A stretch of DNA of 37,154 nucleotides. Source: an uncultured Gammaproteobacteria bacterium (GTDB lineage: Bacteria > Pseudomonadota > Gammaproteobacteria > Ga0077536). Numbering within the stretch: the stretch's first letter is position 1; every line of letters starts with the position of its first letter. The stretch covers positions 1 to 37,154 of the forward strand of contig CALKCL010000033.1 in NCBI GenBank assembly GCA_938082545.1, in the 5' to 3' direction. The position numbers and the translations under genes were made by a program. The notes below the pieces were generated by a model. The model worked only from the letters and a program-made list of their open reading frames with translations. It searched no databases and was not told the DNA's origin. Shown here piece by piece: positions 7,784-18,234 of the stretch.

Positions 7784-7881
7784 CAGTTTAATCTCCAATT
7801 ATAACTTTACTCAGCACACATATTATTTGACTGAACACGAGTTTGATCTGCCCGATTTAAGAGAAGAAACGAAAGACTTTC

Positions 7882-8313
7882 CTACTTAGTCGTCACACGA
7901 ACAACCACATCGACTTTATCTAACTTCGTCCCTTCAGGAGGTGTCGGTAAATTGCTCAGGGTAACGGGTGAAGAGGGAAAATCAAAAAGCGTCCCGTCAT
8001 CCACATTGTAGAAATGAAAATGATCCGATGGATTAGAGTCGTAAAATGCTCTTGCACCATCTATAACCAGCTCTCGCACTAAGCCTTTTCTTGCAAAGAG
8101 GCCCAGCGTGTTATACACCGTAGCCTTGGAGGCCGAGGCCCCATCAGCCTCTAGTCGCGCCTGAACCTGTTCAGCGGAAAGATGCTGCATCGACTCGAGA
8201 AGAATCGCACCGATTTCGATACGCTGAGCAGTCACAGCTATACCCATCGACGCTAGCGCTGCAGGGACATCTTCTCGACGAACAGGAGGTGTTATTATTT
8301 TTTTTATATTCAT
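7882..8313 (-). CDS. Fur-superfamily regulator lacking the structural-zinc cysteines (Irr-like)
   Basis: A 143-residue Fur-fold repressor. An N-terminal winged helix includes VTAQRIEIGAIL (27-38) and the recognition helix KATVYNTLGLFARKGLV (63-79). The dimerisation half has DHFHFYN at 97-103 in place of the usual HHHHxxCxxC; there are no cysteines at all, so the structural zinc site is missing, as in Irr-type heme/iron regulators, while His98 and His100 could still bind iron or heme. The first codon has no ribosome site, but a good promoter lies only a few bases upstream, which suggests a leaderless mRNA. Palindromes at 8338-8350 and 8377-8388 are candidate autoregulatory sites. Its targets cannot be told from position. 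Confidence 0.87.
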   Translation of the reverse strand: MNIKKIITPPVRREDVPAALASMGIAVTAQRIEIGAILLESMQHLSAEQVQARLEADGASASKATVYNTLGLFARKGLVRELVIDGARAFYDSNPSDHFHFYNVDDGTLFDFPSSPVTLSNLPTPPEGTKLDKVDVVVRVTTK

Positions 8314-8322
8314 AGGATAATC

Positions 8323-8350
8323 AGTATAGCGTCAATTTAGACTCTGTCTA
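8323..8350 (-). promoter_or_regulatory. Promoter of the Fur-like gene with overlapping operator dyad
   Basis: On the minus strand TAGACA (-35, 8345-8350), a 16-base spacer and TATACT (-10, 8323-8328), five of six matches in each box. Predicted transcription start falls within about 5 bases of the ATG. A dyad TAGAC-TCT-GTCTA (8338-8350) covers the -35 box, where a repressor would block RNA polymerase. Confidence 0.55.
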
Positions 8351-8376
8351 GACTGGCACCCTAGCTTATACGGTCT

Positions 8377-8388
8377 GAATCTAGATTC
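8377..8388. promoter_or_regulatory. Perfect 12-base palindrome upstream of the Fur-like gene
   Basis: GAATCTAGATTC is a perfect palindrome about 65 bases upstream of the start codon. It shares a CTAGA-like core with the dyad over the -35 box and may be a second binding site. Confidence 0.3.
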
Positions 8389-8407
8389 GAACGGTCATAT
8401 AGAGCAA

Positions 8408-9379
8408 TTATACCGACGTTTCCCGCTTTATTTCTCCTGCTTTTATAAGTTCACGTGGCAGGCTAAAAACTACATGCTCTTTTATACCTGGCACCTCTTG
8501 AACATCAAAGCCTCCCCTATCTCTCAGAGTTTGGACAACCTGCTCTACAAGAATCTCTGGTGCAGAGGCTCCGGCTGTAACTCCGACACTTTTTTTCCCT
8601 TCCAGCCATTGTGGAAGGATTTCTTCCGCACTATCAATGAGAAAAGCGGAAATACCTTGCTTTTCAGCAATCTCTTTTAATCTCATGGAATTAGAACTCG
8701 ATTGTGAGCCGACCACTAAGATTAAATCACAATAACTGACCATACGTTTGACTCCATCTTGTCGATTCTGGGTCGCATAGCAAATGTCTTCCTTCTTTGG
8801 CCCAGAAATCGCCGGAAATCTTTTCCTCAGCGCATTTATAACCTCAGCGGTATCGTCCATGGACAAGGTTGTTTGAGTGACGAATGCCAAAAAATCAGGG
8901 TTTTTAACTTCTAGCGTTTCAACGTCAGATACCGACTCGACCAAATACATGCCGCCTCGTCCGTCCGCTTTCTTTACATATTGGCCAAGCGTTCCCTCAA
9001 CCTCAGGATGTCCGGCATGTCCTATTAAAATACACTCTTGGTCTAAATTTTGGTAAAATCCAACTTCCATGTGAACCTTAGTTACAAGAGGGCAGATAGC
9101 ATCGAAAACACGTAATTTCCTTCTCGCAGCCTCTTCTCTTACTAACTTGGCAACACCATGAGCACTAAAAATCACAGTCGCATCATCAGGAACTTCATCT
9201 AACTCATCAACAAATACCGCGCCTTTATCTCGCAAACCATCGACTACATACTTATTATGTACCACCTCATGCCGGACATAGACTGGCGCACCAAAGAGTT
9301 CAATTGCTCTTTCAACAATTCCAATAGCCCTATCTACTCCAGCGCAAAATCCGCGCGGATTTGCAAGATGAATCTGCAT
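8408..9379 (-). CDS. ispH: 4-hydroxy-3-methylbut-2-enyl diphosphate reductase (MEP pathway)
   Basis: Last enzyme of the MEP pathway: reduces HMBPP to IPP and DMAPP using a [4Fe-4S] cluster. The three cluster cysteines are visible at Cys12 (NPRGFCAG), Cys96 ([11 protein letters not shown]) and Cys200 ([11 protein letters not shown]); EVVHNKYVV (38-46) and AHGV (73-76) carry substrate histidines, and GHPEVEGT (123-130) the catalytic Glu. The 323-residue length is normal. It follows lspA in the usual ribF-lspA-ispH order, with an 83-base gap and no fkpB between. It supplies precursors for ispB, for squalene synthase and, together with dxs, for the hopanoids encoded here. Confidence 0.97.
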   Translation of the reverse strand: MQIHLANPRGFCAGVDRAIGIVERAIELFGAPVYVRHEVVHNKYVVDGLRDKGAVFVDELDEVPDDATVIFSAHGVAKLVREEAARRKLRVFDAICPLVTKVHMEVGFYQNLDQECILIGHAGHPEVEGTLGQYVKKADGRGGMYLVESVSDVETLEVKNPDFLAFVTQTTLSMDDTAEVINALRKRFPAISGPKKEDICYATQNRQDGVKRMVSYCDLILVVGSQSSSNSMRLKEIAEKQGISAFLIDSAEEILPQWLEGKKSVGVTAGASAPEILVEQVVQTLRDRGGFDVQEVPGIKEHVVFSLPRELIKAGEIKRETSV

Positions 9380-9462
9380 TTTTCCTAGTTATCCACTCAT
9401 TTAATTATGACTGGATAATTATACCCCCATTCTGAACGTGATGCTCAAAGCTAATAAATAGA

Positions 9463-9948
9463 TCAAGCGACATTTTTATCCTCAGAATTACCAAAAACCA
9501 CCATAACAGCGCCAACACAGATACTCATATCAGCTATATTAAATGCTGGCCAGTACCAATTCTTCCAGTATAGTTGTATAAAATCAATGACATAACCAAA
9601 TACTAATCTATCGAACAGGTTCCCTATTGCCCCTGCCAAAACAAAACAAATAGCGCAGCGCATCCAGATTTGAGACCCTCGCAATGAATAGAACCAAATA
9701 GCTAGTCCTATGCTAATCAGTAAAGTCACTATCGATAAAAACCAGCGCTGCCAGCCATTTTGTTCATGCAAAAAGCTAAAAGCCGCTCCAGTGTTATGTA
9801 AAAGCGTAAAATTTAGGCCCGGAAATATGGGAACTGGAGCACCATACCCCAAATAAAATGTTGCAATAGACTTAGTCACTTGGTCTAAGGTAATAATCAC
9901 AAAAAGTAGAACCACCCACTTTAATAGTGTTTGCTTAGGGATAGTCAA
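9463..9948 (-). CDS. lspA: Lipoprotein signal peptidase (signal peptidase II)
   Basis: An inner-membrane aspartic protease that removes the signal peptide from diacylglyceryl-modified prolipoproteins. Four hydrophobic helices are visible. The catalytic aspartates are Asp113 in GNLFDRL and Asp140 in FNIAD, with the conserved NTGAAFSF loop at 52-59. The 161-residue length is typical. The start is a TTG at 9946-9948 inside the end of ribF (14-base overlap), so translation is coupled. In many Gammaproteobacteria ileS lies between ribF and lspA; it is absent here. Confidence 0.95.
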   Translation of the reverse strand: MTIPKQTLLKWVVLLFVIITLDQVTKSIATFYLGYGAPVPIFPGLNFTLLHNTGAAFSFLHEQNGWQRWFLSIVTLLISIGLAIWFYSLRGSQIWMRCAICFVLAGAIGNLFDRLVFGYVIDFIQLYWKNWYWPAFNIADMSICVGAVMVVFGNSEDKNVA

Positions 9949-10870
9949 AGGTCAACTTCGATCTAGCAGCAGCAGAATCTTTTTTTATCTGTTCAGCCAT
10001 GGCAGAGAAAGAATGAAACTCCATATCGTCTCTAATCCTATCGCAAAACTGCACGCTTATTTTCTTACCATAGCAATCTTCATCAAAGTCAAAAATGTGG
10101 ACCTCTAAAACATATTTTGGATCATCAAGAATTGGTCTTGAACCGGCATACGCCACGCCCATCAAAGGCTTAGGCCCAAGCCCATGAACTAGAGCAGAAA
10201 AAATACCTGAGATAGGACACGTTAATCGGTATAAATTCAGATTGGCCGTTGGAAATCCCCACTCTCTCCCCTGCTTGTGGCCATGAACAACATGACCTTC
10301 TATACAATAAGGGTGTCCTAGCATTCTTTCGGCTTCGCGCATGTGTCCATGTTTAAGAAGGTAACGGACATAGGTGCTAGAAATGCGCTTTCCTATAAAT
10401 AGAAAAGGAGGAGTTTGGTCGAGAGAAAATTGATGTTTGGTAGCAAGACTGGTTAGCAAACTAAAATCGCCTCCTCGGGCAGTCCCAAATCGGAAATCAT
10501 CTCCAATGATTAATGCCTTTATACCCATTCTTTTCACTAAGATCTCTTCAACAAATTGCTGCGGAGAATAACTCGCCAGGTCACGGGAAAAACGAAGTAC
10601 TAGGACTTTATCAACACCGCATGCAAAAATTAACTGAGCTTTTTCGCTGAGACGAGACAGTCTGGCTGGTATCCGACCATAACGAAAAAACTCGGCAGGC
10701 TGTGGCTCAAAGAGGATCACAACACTTGGGACTTTATAGTGGGCGGATTTATTAACTAGCCGCTTTAAAATTTCAACATGGCCTAAATGCACACCATCAA
10801 AATTGCCAATGGTCGCCACACAGCCAAAATGTTGTGATGTTAGGTTATATAATCCGCGAATAATTTTCAT
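9935..10870 (-). CDS. ribF: Bifunctional riboflavin kinase / FAD synthetase
   Basis: Phosphorylates riboflavin to FMN and adenylates FMN to FAD. The N-terminal adenylyltransferase domain starts with TIGNFDGVHLGHVEIL (20-35), whose GxxHxGH-like motif binds ATP; IIGDDFRFG and ISSTYVRYLLKHGHM follow. The C-terminal flavokinase domain (from about residue 185) has GREWGFPTANLNL, with the PTAN motif that binds riboflavin and Mg-ATP. At 311 residues it is full length. It lies 15 bases after murJ and overlaps lspA, in one minus-strand operon. It would supply the flavins used by the flavoproteins in the window. Confidence 0.96.
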   Translation of the reverse strand: MKIIRGLYNLTSQHFGCVATIGNFDGVHLGHVEILKRLVNKSAHYKVPSVVILFEPQPAEFFRYGRIPARLSRLSEKAQLIFACGVDKVLVLRFSRDLASYSPQQFVEEILVKRMGIKALIIGDDFRFGTARGGDFSLLTSLATKHQFSLDQTPPFLFIGKRISSTYVRYLLKHGHMREAERMLGHPYCIEGHVVHGHKQGREWGFPTANLNLYRLTCPISGIFSALVHGLGPKPLMGVAYAGSRPILDDPKYVLEVHIFDFDEDCYGKKISVQFCDRIRDDMEFHSFSAMAEQIKKDSAAARSKLTFDYP

Positions 10871-10885
10871 ATCAATACAACACTA

Positions 10886-12430
10886 TTATATATCTTTTTC
10901 CATCTGAAGATCGGCTTTCCTGAAGCCAGAACACCATAACACGCCACAATAGACGACGGTGCCTAATGTTATCAAAAACAACAACTCATAAATTCTTTTA
11001 AAAATAGCCCAAGAGCTCCAGTCTTCTAAGGACGACATAGCAAAGAACAAAGCAACGGCCATAGCGGTAATAGAGACTAGAATTCGCAGAGAAAATCCAA
11101 GCCACCCTCTAGATGGGATGTAGATTTTAGTCTTGAATAAACCTCGCCATAAAAGATAAGCGTTTACATTAGCTGCGAGTGCTGTGGCTAGGGCAAGACC
11201 CACATGGCCGAAAGGTATAATTAACATTAAGTTAAATACTAAATTAACGCCAATAGCTACCAGTCCTATTTTTACCGGAGTTCGCATGTCTTGTCTTGCA
11301 TAATATCCTGGCCCGCAAATTTTTATCGCCATAAAGCCTAACAACCCGAAGGAGTATGCCGATAAGCTAGCAGCGCACATTGAGATGTCTTGCTGGTCCA
11401 TCTCACCATAACCAAAGAGCGTCCCTATGACCGGACCTGCAATAAGAGCTAATGCTAAAGCAGCGGGAGCTCCAATAAAAACAACCCACCGGAGAGCCCA
11501 GTCAATCATGAGCGAATAGCCTTCGTGATCATTTTGCGCATACTTTCTTGCTAAATTCGGAAGCACCACAGTTGCCAAAGCGACTCCAAAAACACCTAAG
11601 GGGAATTCAACTATGCGGTTTGACATATAGAGCCAAGAAATACTTCCCGAGTTCAGAAATGATGCAAGTGTCATGTCTAACATCAGATTAATCTGCACAA
11701 TGGAAGCACCAAATGCGGCAGGACCAATCAATTTTAAAACCTTCTTTACGCCTGAGTGGCGAAAATTAAAGCATGGCCACAAAGAGAACCCCAGTCTTTT
11801 AACTCCGAGAGAAGACAGCAGAAATTGAAAAACACCTCCAGAAACAACGCCAATAGCAAGTGCTAAAATCGGGGTATTAAATTGGGGAGATAAGTACAGA
11901 ATAGAGCCGATCATCGACAAATTTAACAGTATCGGGCTAAACGAAGGAACAGCAAATCGACCATAGGTATTCAGTATCCCCCATGCCAACGCCGATATTG
12001 ATACAAAGCCGAGATATGGGAAGGTAATGCGCAGCAGATCAACCGTCAAACCATATTTATCTGGTGAACCAACAAAGCCCGGCGCAAAAACCATGACAAA
12101 AATAGGCGCGGCTATGACACCAACCGCAACTACACACCATACAAAAAGAATCAATATCCCACTGATTGCTGCGATTAATTCACCGACTGCGGCTTCACTA
12201 TTTTTAGCACGCGTTTCCGATAGCACGGGAATAAACGCCTGAGAAAAAGCCCCTTCGGCAAAAATTCGCCTAAAGAAATTAGGAATTTTAAATGCAATGA
12301 AAAATGCATCCGTAGTTAAGCCTGCCCCAAAAAATATGGCAATCAAAACATCACGAATATAACCCAGCACTCTAGATATAAATGTCATTTGACCAATTAT
12401 TGCGACAGAGCGTAACAACCTAATAGACAA
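10886..12430 (-). CDS. murJ: Lipid II flippase
   Basis: The MurJ/MviN flippase of the MOP superfamily, which moves lipid II across the inner membrane for peptidoglycan synthesis. The 514-residue protein has about 14 hydrophobic segments; the first helix region carries the family pattern TFISRVLGYIRDVLIAIFFG (16-35), with the conserved Arg, and FKIPNFFRRIFAEGAFSQAF follows. The TTG at 12428-12430 has AAGGA 7 bases upstream, better than any internal alternative. The gene is divergent from rpsT across an AT-rich promoter region and leads the murJ-ribF-lspA group. Confidence 0.95.
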   Translation of the reverse strand: MSIRLLRSVAIIGQMTFISRVLGYIRDVLIAIFFGAGLTTDAFFIAFKIPNFFRRIFAEGAFSQAFIPVLSETRAKNSEAAVGELIAAISGILILFVWCVVAVGVIAAPIFVMVFAPGFVGSPDKYGLTVDLLRITFPYLGFVSISALAWGILNTYGRFAVPSFSPILLNLSMIGSILYLSPQFNTPILALAIGVVSGGVFQFLLSSLGVKRLGFSLWPCFNFRHSGVKKVLKLIGPAAFGASIVQINLMLDMTLASFLNSGSISWLYMSNRIVEFPLGVFGVALATVVLPNLARKYAQNDHEGYSLMIDWALRWVVFIGAPAALALALIAGPVIGTLFGYGEMDQQDISMCAASLSAYSFGLLGFMAIKICGPGYYARQDMRTPVKIGLVAIGVNLVFNLMLIIPFGHVGLALATALAANVNAYLLWRGLFKTKIYIPSRGWLGFSLRILVSITAMAVALFFAMSSLEDWSSWAIFKRIYELLFLITLGTVVYCGVLWCSGFRKADLQMEKDI

Positions 12431-12513
12431 GCAATTTTCCTTTGTATAAACAGCGATTTATACTAATTACAGCATTATACATTGTATTTTTTCAATCCCA
12501 CGTCTCTTTCCCA

Positions 12514-12542
12514 TTGACAATTACGTCGTAAAACAGCATAGT
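12514..12542 (+). promoter_or_regulatory. Promoter of rpsT
   Basis: TTGACA (12514-12519), a 17-base spacer and CATAGT (12537-12542). A perfect -35, optimal spacing and a fair -10, placed about 45 bases before the rpsT start codon. Confidence 0.65.
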
Positions 12543-12579
12543 TTCGCGGCTTCTAACAGTGATTTTGGAGATTAACCAA

Positions 12580-12843
12580 TTGGCGAACTCAGCCCAAGCA
12601 AAAAAACGCGCACGTCAGTCAGAAAAAAGACGTCAACATAACGCAAGCCGTCGGTCGTTCCTGCGCACACGACTTAAGAACGTTCTCAAAGCAATTGATG
12701 CAGGAGACAAGTCTTTAGCGGCCGAAGCGTATGCTTTAGCGGCGCCTGTATTGGACAAGATGTCTGGCAACAAGATTATTCATGCTAACAAGGCTGCAAG
12801 ATACAAATCTAGGCTTAGTGCTAGAATTCAAAAAATGTCTTGA
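12580..12843 (+). CDS. rpsT: 30S ribosomal protein S20
   Basis: An 87-residue basic protein that binds 16S rRNA early in small-subunit assembly. The N-terminus after the initiator reads ANSAQAKKRARQSEKRRQHN, diagnostic of S20, and NKIIHANKAARYKSRLSARI forms the C-terminal helix. The real start is the TTG at 12580, with TTGGAG 9 bases upstream, rather than a GTG further upstream; E. coli rpsT also starts at a rare UUG, linked to its translational autoregulation, so the same control is likely here. It is divergent from murJ and convergent with proB, as in many Gammaproteobacteria. Confidence 0.96.
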   Translation: MANSAQAKKRARQSEKRRQHNASRRSFLRTRLKNVLKAIDAGDKSLAAEAYALAAPVLDKMSGNKIIHANKAARYKSRLSARIQKMS

Positions 12844-12875
12844 ACTACAAAGACGAAAATAGCGAAAGCTTTAAG

Positions 12876-15058
<2,183 letters not shown>

Positions 15059-15087
15059 TCACACATATTCAATAAATCAAACACATA

Positions 15088-15117
15088 CAAAAAACCCCGT
15101 TAAAACGGGGTTTTTTG
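15088..15117 (-). terminator. Intrinsic terminator between rpmA and obgE
   Basis: A-rich arm, CCCCGT-TAAA-ACGGGG stem-loop, then six T. Because A-runs and T-runs flank both sides, it can work in either direction; it lies just after rpmA on the minus strand. Some read-through probably supplies obgE, or obgE has its own promoter. Confidence 0.8.
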
Positions 15118-15139
15118 TGCCTTGTAATAAACAGTTGAA

Positions 15140-15397
15140 TTATCCGTTTATTACACTCACAAAACGTCTGTTTAACGGTCCTTTCCTCTGGAAAAGAACC
15201 TCACCATCATTTTTAGCAAACAACGTGTGATCTCTCCCGATCCCTACGTTAACTCCTGCGTGAAAATGCGTGCCTCTTTGCCGAACTAAAATATTTCCTG
15301 CGACAACAGCTTCCCCACCATACTTTTTCACACCCAGTCGTTTGGACTCGGAATCTCTTCCGTTTCGAGTACTACCACCTGCTTTTTTATGTGCCAT
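15140..15397 (-). CDS. rpmA: 50S ribosomal protein L27
   Basis: An 85-residue large-subunit protein whose N-terminal tail reaches the peptidyl-transferase centre. It begins [20 protein letters not shown] with the mature-type N-terminus (no cleavable extension), then [20 protein letters not shown] and [14 protein letters not shown], all diagnostic. It lies 4 bases downstream of the rplU stop and is transcribed with it, with a terminator after it. Confidence 0.97.
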   Translation of the reverse strand: MAHKKAGGSTRNGRDSESKRLGVKKYGGEAVVAGNILVRQRGTHFHAGVNVGIGRDHTLFAKNDGEVLFQRKGPLNRRFVSVING

Positions 15398-15401
15398 ATC
15401 C

Positions 15402-15716
15402 TTAGCCTCTCTCTACGCTAACTATTTCCACTCTAGTGTAGTTCTGACGGTGTCCCATCTGCCGACGGTAATGTTTACGTCTTTTAAACTTCACAATTCG
15501 TATTTTTTCACCGCGCCCATGCTCAATGACTTTTGCGATCACACTCGCACCCTCTAACATCGGAGCACCAACAGAAATGTCATTCCCATCCGAAATCATT
15601 AACACTTCATTGAAATGGAAATCGCTACCAGCGTCACTCAATAAAGTCTCTACGTTTAACTTGTCACCAGGGCTAACTCGGTACTGTTTACCTCCGGTCT
15701 TTATAACTGCATGCAT
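15402..15716 (-). CDS. rplU: 50S ribosomal protein L21
   Basis: A 104-residue large-subunit protein that binds 23S rRNA near L20. It starts [20 protein letters not shown], matching the family exactly, so the ATG at 15714-15716 is chosen although the frame is open for 28 more codons upstream. The C-terminus [19 protein letters not shown] is the conserved rRNA-binding part. It leads the rplU-rpmA transcript from a promoter at 15772-15800. Confidence 0.97.
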   Translation of the reverse strand: MHAVIKTGGKQYRVSPGDKLNVETLLSDAGSDFHFNEVLMISDGNDISVGAPMLEGASVIAKVIEHGRGEKIRIVKFKRRKHYRRQMGHRQNYTRVEIVSVERG

Positions 15717-15771
15717 AATTTTTACCACTGCTAATATAAATCTATAGCGAAATACTTTTACGTGGAGGGCG

Positions 15772-15800
15772 ATTCTACGTAAATAGACAACTGGAAACAA
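15772..15800 (-). promoter_or_regulatory. Promoter of rplU-rpmA
   Basis: On the minus strand TTGTTT (15795-15800), a 17-base spacer and TAGAAT (15772-15777). The -10 is good and the -35 fair; it would give a leader of about 50 bases. Confidence 0.5.
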
Positions 15801-15924
15801 GAAGAATTAGCATAATACAATGGGTTTCTTTCCAGTGACATGGCAAAGGCGTAACTACAGCCCCTAAGAAATTTCAAAATGCTTAATTATAGAGAGTGAA
15901 GTTATCAAAACAAACATTGAAGAA

Positions 15925-16878
15925 ATGAGAGCCCTTGTTTCAGAAGAAGCGGATAAAGTAGACGCTCTGCTCATGGCTAATTTAACGTCTGAGATCCAGC
16001 TTATTAACCATCTTGGTGCATATATTATTCAGGGAGGGGGCAAAAGAATACGTCCTCTACTTGCCCTTTTAAGCGCCAAATCACTGGGCTATAAAGGGCA
16101 ACAGCACATCGATATTGCCGCTATTTTAGAGCTCGTTCACACGGCAACACTTCTGCACGATGATGTTGTCGATAGCAGCAAGCTCCGAAGAGGGCGGCAA
16201 ACGGCAAACGATCTCTGGGGAACCGAAGCAAGTGTATTAGTAGGGGATTTCCTATATTCGCGGGCCTTCCAAATGATGGTGACTTTAAACAATAATAAAA
16301 TCTTGGGTGTTTTGGCTGACGCTACCAATGTCATCGCGGAAGGCGAAGTAATGCAGTTGGTTAATTGTCATGATCCAGATATTACGGAACTTAGATATTT
16401 AGAAACAATTAGGAATAAAACAGCAAAACTTTTTGAGGCGGCATCGGGCTTAGGGGCTATTCTTTCTGGAGGAAATGACAAAACTACCACTGCCATGAAA
16501 GCATATGGAATGCATCTCGGCACAGCATTCCAATTAGCTGATGATGCTCTTGATTACAGTTCGTCTCCAGAGAAGCTGGGGAAAAATATTGGCGACGACC
16601 TTTCAGAAGGCAAGCCAACTCTCCCTTTGTTATACGCTATGTGGCATGGAACGGCGGGACAGGCCGACACTATTCGCGAAGCAATTAAAACAGGAGGCTT
16701 AGATCAGCTTTCAGTTATAACTGAGGCTATAGAGGCTACAAACGCCATTTCTTATACCAAGAATTTAGCAGAAGAAGAGGCCAAAAGAGCGCTTGCTTCG
16801 ATTAAAGACGTACCTCAAAGCCTATACAAAGAAGCGCTGGAGGACTTAGCACAATTTTCTTTCAGGCGCGATTTCTAA
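15925..16878 (+). CDS. ispB: Octaprenyl diphosphate synthase (polyprenyl synthetase)
   Basis: Extends farnesyl diphosphate with IPP to the C40 side chain of ubiquinone or menaquinone. The E-type prenyltransferase motifs are present: GGGKRIRPLL (36-45), first Asp-rich motif LLHDDVVD (76-83) followed by LRRGRQTAN, and second motif LADDALDYSS with GKNIGDDLSEGKPTLPLL. The 317-residue length and its position divergent from rplU match E. coli ispB. The ATG has only a weak AAGAA ribosome site and the frame is open upstream without a better start. It uses the MEP precursors made by IspH and Dxs. Confidence 0.95.
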   Translation: MRALVSEEADKVDALLMANLTSEIQLINHLGAYIIQGGGKRIRPLLALLSAKSLGYKGQQHIDIAAILELVHTATLLHDDVVDSSKLRRGRQTANDLWGTEASVLVGDFLYSRAFQMMVTLNNNKILGVLADATNVIAEGEVMQLVNCHDPDITELRYLETIRNKTAKLFEAASGLGAILSGGNDKTTTAMKAYGMHLGTAFQLADDALDYSSSPEKLGKNIGDDLSEGKPTLPLLYAMWHGTAGQADTIREAIKTGGLDQLSVITEAIEATNAISYTKNLAEEEAKRALASIKDVPQSLYKEALEDLAQFSFRRDF

Positions 16879-16890
16879 CGCAAAGCTCAG

Positions 16891-17154
16891 ATGTCCTGGA
16901 TCATTTATATATTAGAATGTAGCGACGGCTCCTTGTATACAGGTATTACCAACAATCTAACAAAGCGCCTTACCGCTCATAGTAATGGCCATGGGGCAAA
17001 ATATACCAAAGGTCGCGGGCCTCTGAAACACCTCTATTCAGAAGCCGCTGTTGATCGTGGCGAGGCTCAAAAACGAGAATCGAGTATCAAAAAGCTCTCT
17101 CGAGCAGAAAAACTGAGGCTCATCGCCACTAGCCCTGTACTAAGTCAAACGTAA
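16891..17154 (+). CDS. GIY-YIG nuclease-superfamily protein (UPF0213 type)
   Basis: An 87-residue protein made only of the GIY-YIG domain: WIIYILECSDGSLYTGITNN (3-22) holds the signature strands, KRLTAHSNGHGAKYTKGRGP the catalytic Arg and the following helix, and EAQKRESSIKKLSRAEK the Glu-bearing helix. Such small proteins are widespread; the biological substrate is not known, though DNA-nicking activity is plausible. It follows ispB by 12 bases and may share its transcript, and its end overlaps the convergent gene by 15 bases. Confidence 0.88.
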   Translation: MSWIIYILECSDGSLYTGITNNLTKRLTAHSNGHGAKYTKGRGPLKHLYSEAAVDRGEAQKRESSIKKLSRAEKLRLIATSPVLSQT

Positions 17155-18198
17155 CTCACTAATCATTCCTCTCAAAATATCTCCATCTTCTGGAGTATTG
17201 ACGGGAATACTAAATTCAACGTTTGTAACAATATCGGCGTACCTATCTTTGAGAATAGCAACAATATTATCGTAGGTACCAACGCATGCGTATTGATTTA
17301 GAACGTCATCTGAGATTTGTGACGGCATTTCCTCCCATCGCTGGGCGCGAGACAGCAGCTTAAGCTCATCTGCCAAGCTCTCTAGGCCATGCGCTTCAAA
17401 AGCTGCCCTATATGCAGGGGTAGAAGCATAGAACGCAACTCGAGCTCGTATATCTCTTATTTTGACCTGAAGGCTTTCTTCATCAGGGGCGGTCGCGATA
17501 AGAGGTTTAATACTCATGGAAAAATCTTTTATTGAGCGAGACGAGTTCCCTGCGCCACGATGAACGGCAGGCCACATAACATTTTTGATATATTCTGCAG
17601 TACAAACAGGATGTGGCCTCAACCCCTCGGAAACCTCGCCGGCAACTTCACACATGTATGAGTTGACTGCGGCCAAATGGATTGGAATATCAGGGGTGTC
17701 AATGGGACCTGGATCGAACAGAGGCACTGTGAGGTTTATGTTGTAATGCTGTCCACTGAAATCAGGTTGTTCAGAACTTTGCCATGCTCGCCAGATCTCT
17801 TTGACGGCAAGGACATACTCGCGCATCCAAGGTCCCGCAGGGGACCACTTTAAACCATAGCGACGTTCGATATGAGCTCGAACTTGCGTCCCCAATCCTA
17901 GTATGAAGCGTCCGCCTGAGAGGCTTTGTAAAGTCCAAGCACTCATGGCTGTCACCGCAGGACTTCGTGGAAAAGCGATCGCAACCGCTGTGCCGATACC
18001 GACGTTTCTCGTCGCGTTCGCGGCCAAGGCCATCACCACGTAAGGATCGAACTTCGTCTCCTCAAACATAATACTGTCGTAACCAAGCTCTTCCGCTTTA
18101 AGAGACTCTCGACCGATAGTCTGAAGGTCAAACGGGGCCGCTGGTTCTCGCAGACCCGGGTCAACTTTTCCTAAAGGTAATAGTGTCTCTAGTTTCAT
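17140..18198 (-). CDS. LLM-class, F420-dependent-type oxidoreductase
   Basis: A luciferase-like TIM-barrel protein of about 352 residues. The sequence has the EELGYDSIMFEET-type first strand and helix, then NVGIGTAVAIAFPRSPAVTA and LQSLSGGRFILGLGTQVRAH, closely following the actinobacterial-style F420 group of luciferase-like proteins. It could use F420 or FMN to oxidise a carbonyl or alcohol; the cofactor cannot be told from sequence alone and no F420 biosynthesis gene is in view. The ATG at 18198 is taken as the start; a TTG three codons earlier is equally open and neither has a clear ribosome site. Confidence 0.82.
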   Translation of the reverse strand: MKLETLLPLGKVDPGLREPAAPFDLQTIGRESLKAEELGYDSIMFEETKFDPYVVMALAANATRNVGIGTAVAIAFPRSPAVTAMSAWTLQSLSGGRFILGLGTQVRAHIERRYGLKWSPAGPWMREYVLAVKEIWRAWQSSEQPDFSGQHYNINLTVPLFDPGPIDTPDIPIHLAAVNSYMCEVAGEVSEGLRPHPVCTAEYIKNVMWPAVHRGAGNSSRSIKDFSMSIKPLIATAPDEESLQVKIRDIRARVAFYASTPAYRAAFEAHGLESLADELKLLSRAQRWEEMPSQISDDVLNQYACVGTYDNIVAILKDRYADIVTNVEFSIPVNTPEDGDILRGMISELRLT

Positions 18199-18234
18199 CA
18201 ACGCCAACTAGGAATGAATGCCTTTTTAGACGCT

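Noticed and set aside
15402-15800. Longer start for rplU (28 codons upstream)
   Set aside because: The extension is not L21-like and covers the promoter; [11 protein letters not shown] matches the family N-terminus exactly.
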